DNA of 6,650 nucleotides from Bordetella parapertussis (GTDB taxonomy: Bacteria > Pseudomonadota > Gammaproteobacteria > Burkholderiales > Burkholderiaceae). The stretch lies in the NCBI GenBank assembly GCA_945901665.1, contig CAMDLJ010000151.1, forward strand, positions 1 through 6,650, given 5' to 3'. Shown here one piece after another: positions 6,067-6,650 of this stretch; the stretch's first letter is position 1, and each line of letters starts with the position of its first letter. The translations under genes and the position numbers were made by a program. Below the pieces are notes generated by a model, which was given only the letters and a program-made list of their open reading frames with translations, made no database searches and was not told where the DNA came from.

Positions 6067-6650
6067 TCAATGGGTCAATTCTCGGATGTGGTCCACATGC
6101 GCTTGCAATGAACGCTTGGCCACCGGCCACAAGCGCTCGGGCGTGTCGTTGTAGGCCACGGCCACCCAGTCGTCGAGCGTGCCATCGGGCTGGGCTTGCA
6201 TGGCGCGGGCGATTTTGGCCTCGCGCTGCAAGCGGTGCGCTTTGAGGCGGCGAATCACATCGCTGGCATCAAAGGGCTCACCGGGCAGGTTGCCCAATAC
6301 ATAACCATGGGCGGGCAGGATCAAGCCAATGTGGTCGCTGGCGCAGGCTGCCAGCAGTTTGTCCAACGAATCGAGGTAGCGCCCCATGTGGCCGTCGGGC
6401 GGGCTGATGACGGTGGTGCTGCCGTTGAGCACATGGTCTCCGCTGAACAGCAAGCCGTCTTCTTCCAGCACCAGGCACAGGTGGTTGGCCGCGTGGCCCG
6501 GCGTGTGGATGGCGCGCAAGCTGTGGGTGACGCCGCCACCCTGCAACACCACACGCTCGCCATCGGCGAGTTCGCGTTCGGGGCTAACGCGGCTGTCGGG
6601 CCGGGCCGTGTCGGCGCTGGCCAGCCCCAAGATGGGCGGGTGGTGGCCGT
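6067..6650 (-). CDS. Metallo-beta-lactamase-fold hydrolase (LACTB2-like), N-terminus outside window
   Basis: The frame stays open to the right edge, so this is the C-terminal ~194 residues of a longer protein. A TTG at 6630 is in frame but is not a convincing start. Visible metal-binding parts are TPGH (His codon 6493-6495), SGDH (Asp codon 6436-6438) and PAHG (His codon 6307-6309); the first HxHxDH motif must lie beyond the window. After the fold, the RLKAHRLQREAKI segment and WPVAKRSLQAHVDHI form the small C-terminal winged-helix-like domain seen in LACTB2-type proteins. These bind two metal ions, and characterised relatives include nucleases and thioester or other hydrolases, so the reaction is not assigned. 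It is on the same strand as the esterase operon, 99 bases upstream, so shared transcription is possible but not shown. Confidence 0.88.
   Translation of the reverse strand, partial: GHHPPILGLASADTARPDSRVSPERELADGERVVLQGGGVTHSLRAIHTPGHAANHLCLVLEEDGLLFSGDHVLNGSTTVISPPDGHMGRYLDSLDKLLAACASDHIGLILPAHGYVLGNLPGEPFDASDVIRRLKAHRLQREAKIARAMQAQPDGTLDDWVAVAYNDTPERLWPVAKRSLQAHVDHIRELTH

Noticed and set aside
4099..6111. A 670-codon open frame on the + strand opposite the esterase and the ATPase
   Set aside because: It is antisense to two genes with intact catalytic motifs. Its product is rich in Gly, His, Arg, Gln and Ala with no recognisable domain, as expected for a shadow frame in GC-rich DNA.
1..6650. 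Insertion sequence ends, CRISPR repeats, tRNA genes, phage attachment sites
   Set aside because: No transposase, direct repeat array, cloverleaf or terminal inverted repeat was recognised on either strand.

Overview
The window looks like a betaproteobacterial chromosome, most likely Burkholderiales and possibly a Comamonadaceae member. This rests on high GC with strong third-position bias, a type A RNase P RNA with proteobacterial-style conserved blocks, and the style of the transporter and hydrolase proteins. The genus cannot be fixed from sequence reading alone.

Layout from left to right. Positions 1-287 hold the 3' four-fifths or so of the RNase P RNA gene (rnpB) on the + strand, cut at the window's left edge, with a possible weak terminator near 308-333. 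Everything else is coded on the - strand. Facing rnpB is a two-gene module: a ribbon-helix-helix antitoxin-like gene (751-1041) and a PemK/MazF-like toxin candidate (311-754). They share a GTGA overlap and have their own good sigma-70 promoter (1066-1094). Next, reading upstream on the - strand, comes a tightly packed five-gene unit. It is transcribed in the order type-B carboxylesterase (4489-5967), ABC ATPase (3703-4485), Tat-type substrate-binding protein (2720-3706), permease 1 (1920-2723) and permease 2 (1177-1923). These genes overlap by 4 bp or are 3 bp apart, so they are almost certainly one translationally coupled operon. At the right edge is the C-terminal part of a LACTB2-like metallo-beta-lactamase-fold hydrolase (6067-6650), which continues beyond the window and lies 99 bp upstream of the esterase.

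How the genes may work together: the transporter belongs to the nitrate/sulfonate/taurine/thiamine-precursor (NitT/TauT, SsuABC-like) importer class but has two different permeases, which suggests a heterodimeric membrane pore. A cytoplasmic esterase (no signal peptide) as first gene of the operon suggests that the imported compound is, or becomes, an ester-like molecule that is hydrolysed inside the cell. The substrate is unknown. No phage, insertion sequence, CRISPR array or tRNA was seen. The most noteworthy points are the esterase-transporter operon, the paired divergent permeases, and the atypical toxin-antitoxin pair wedged against rnpB.
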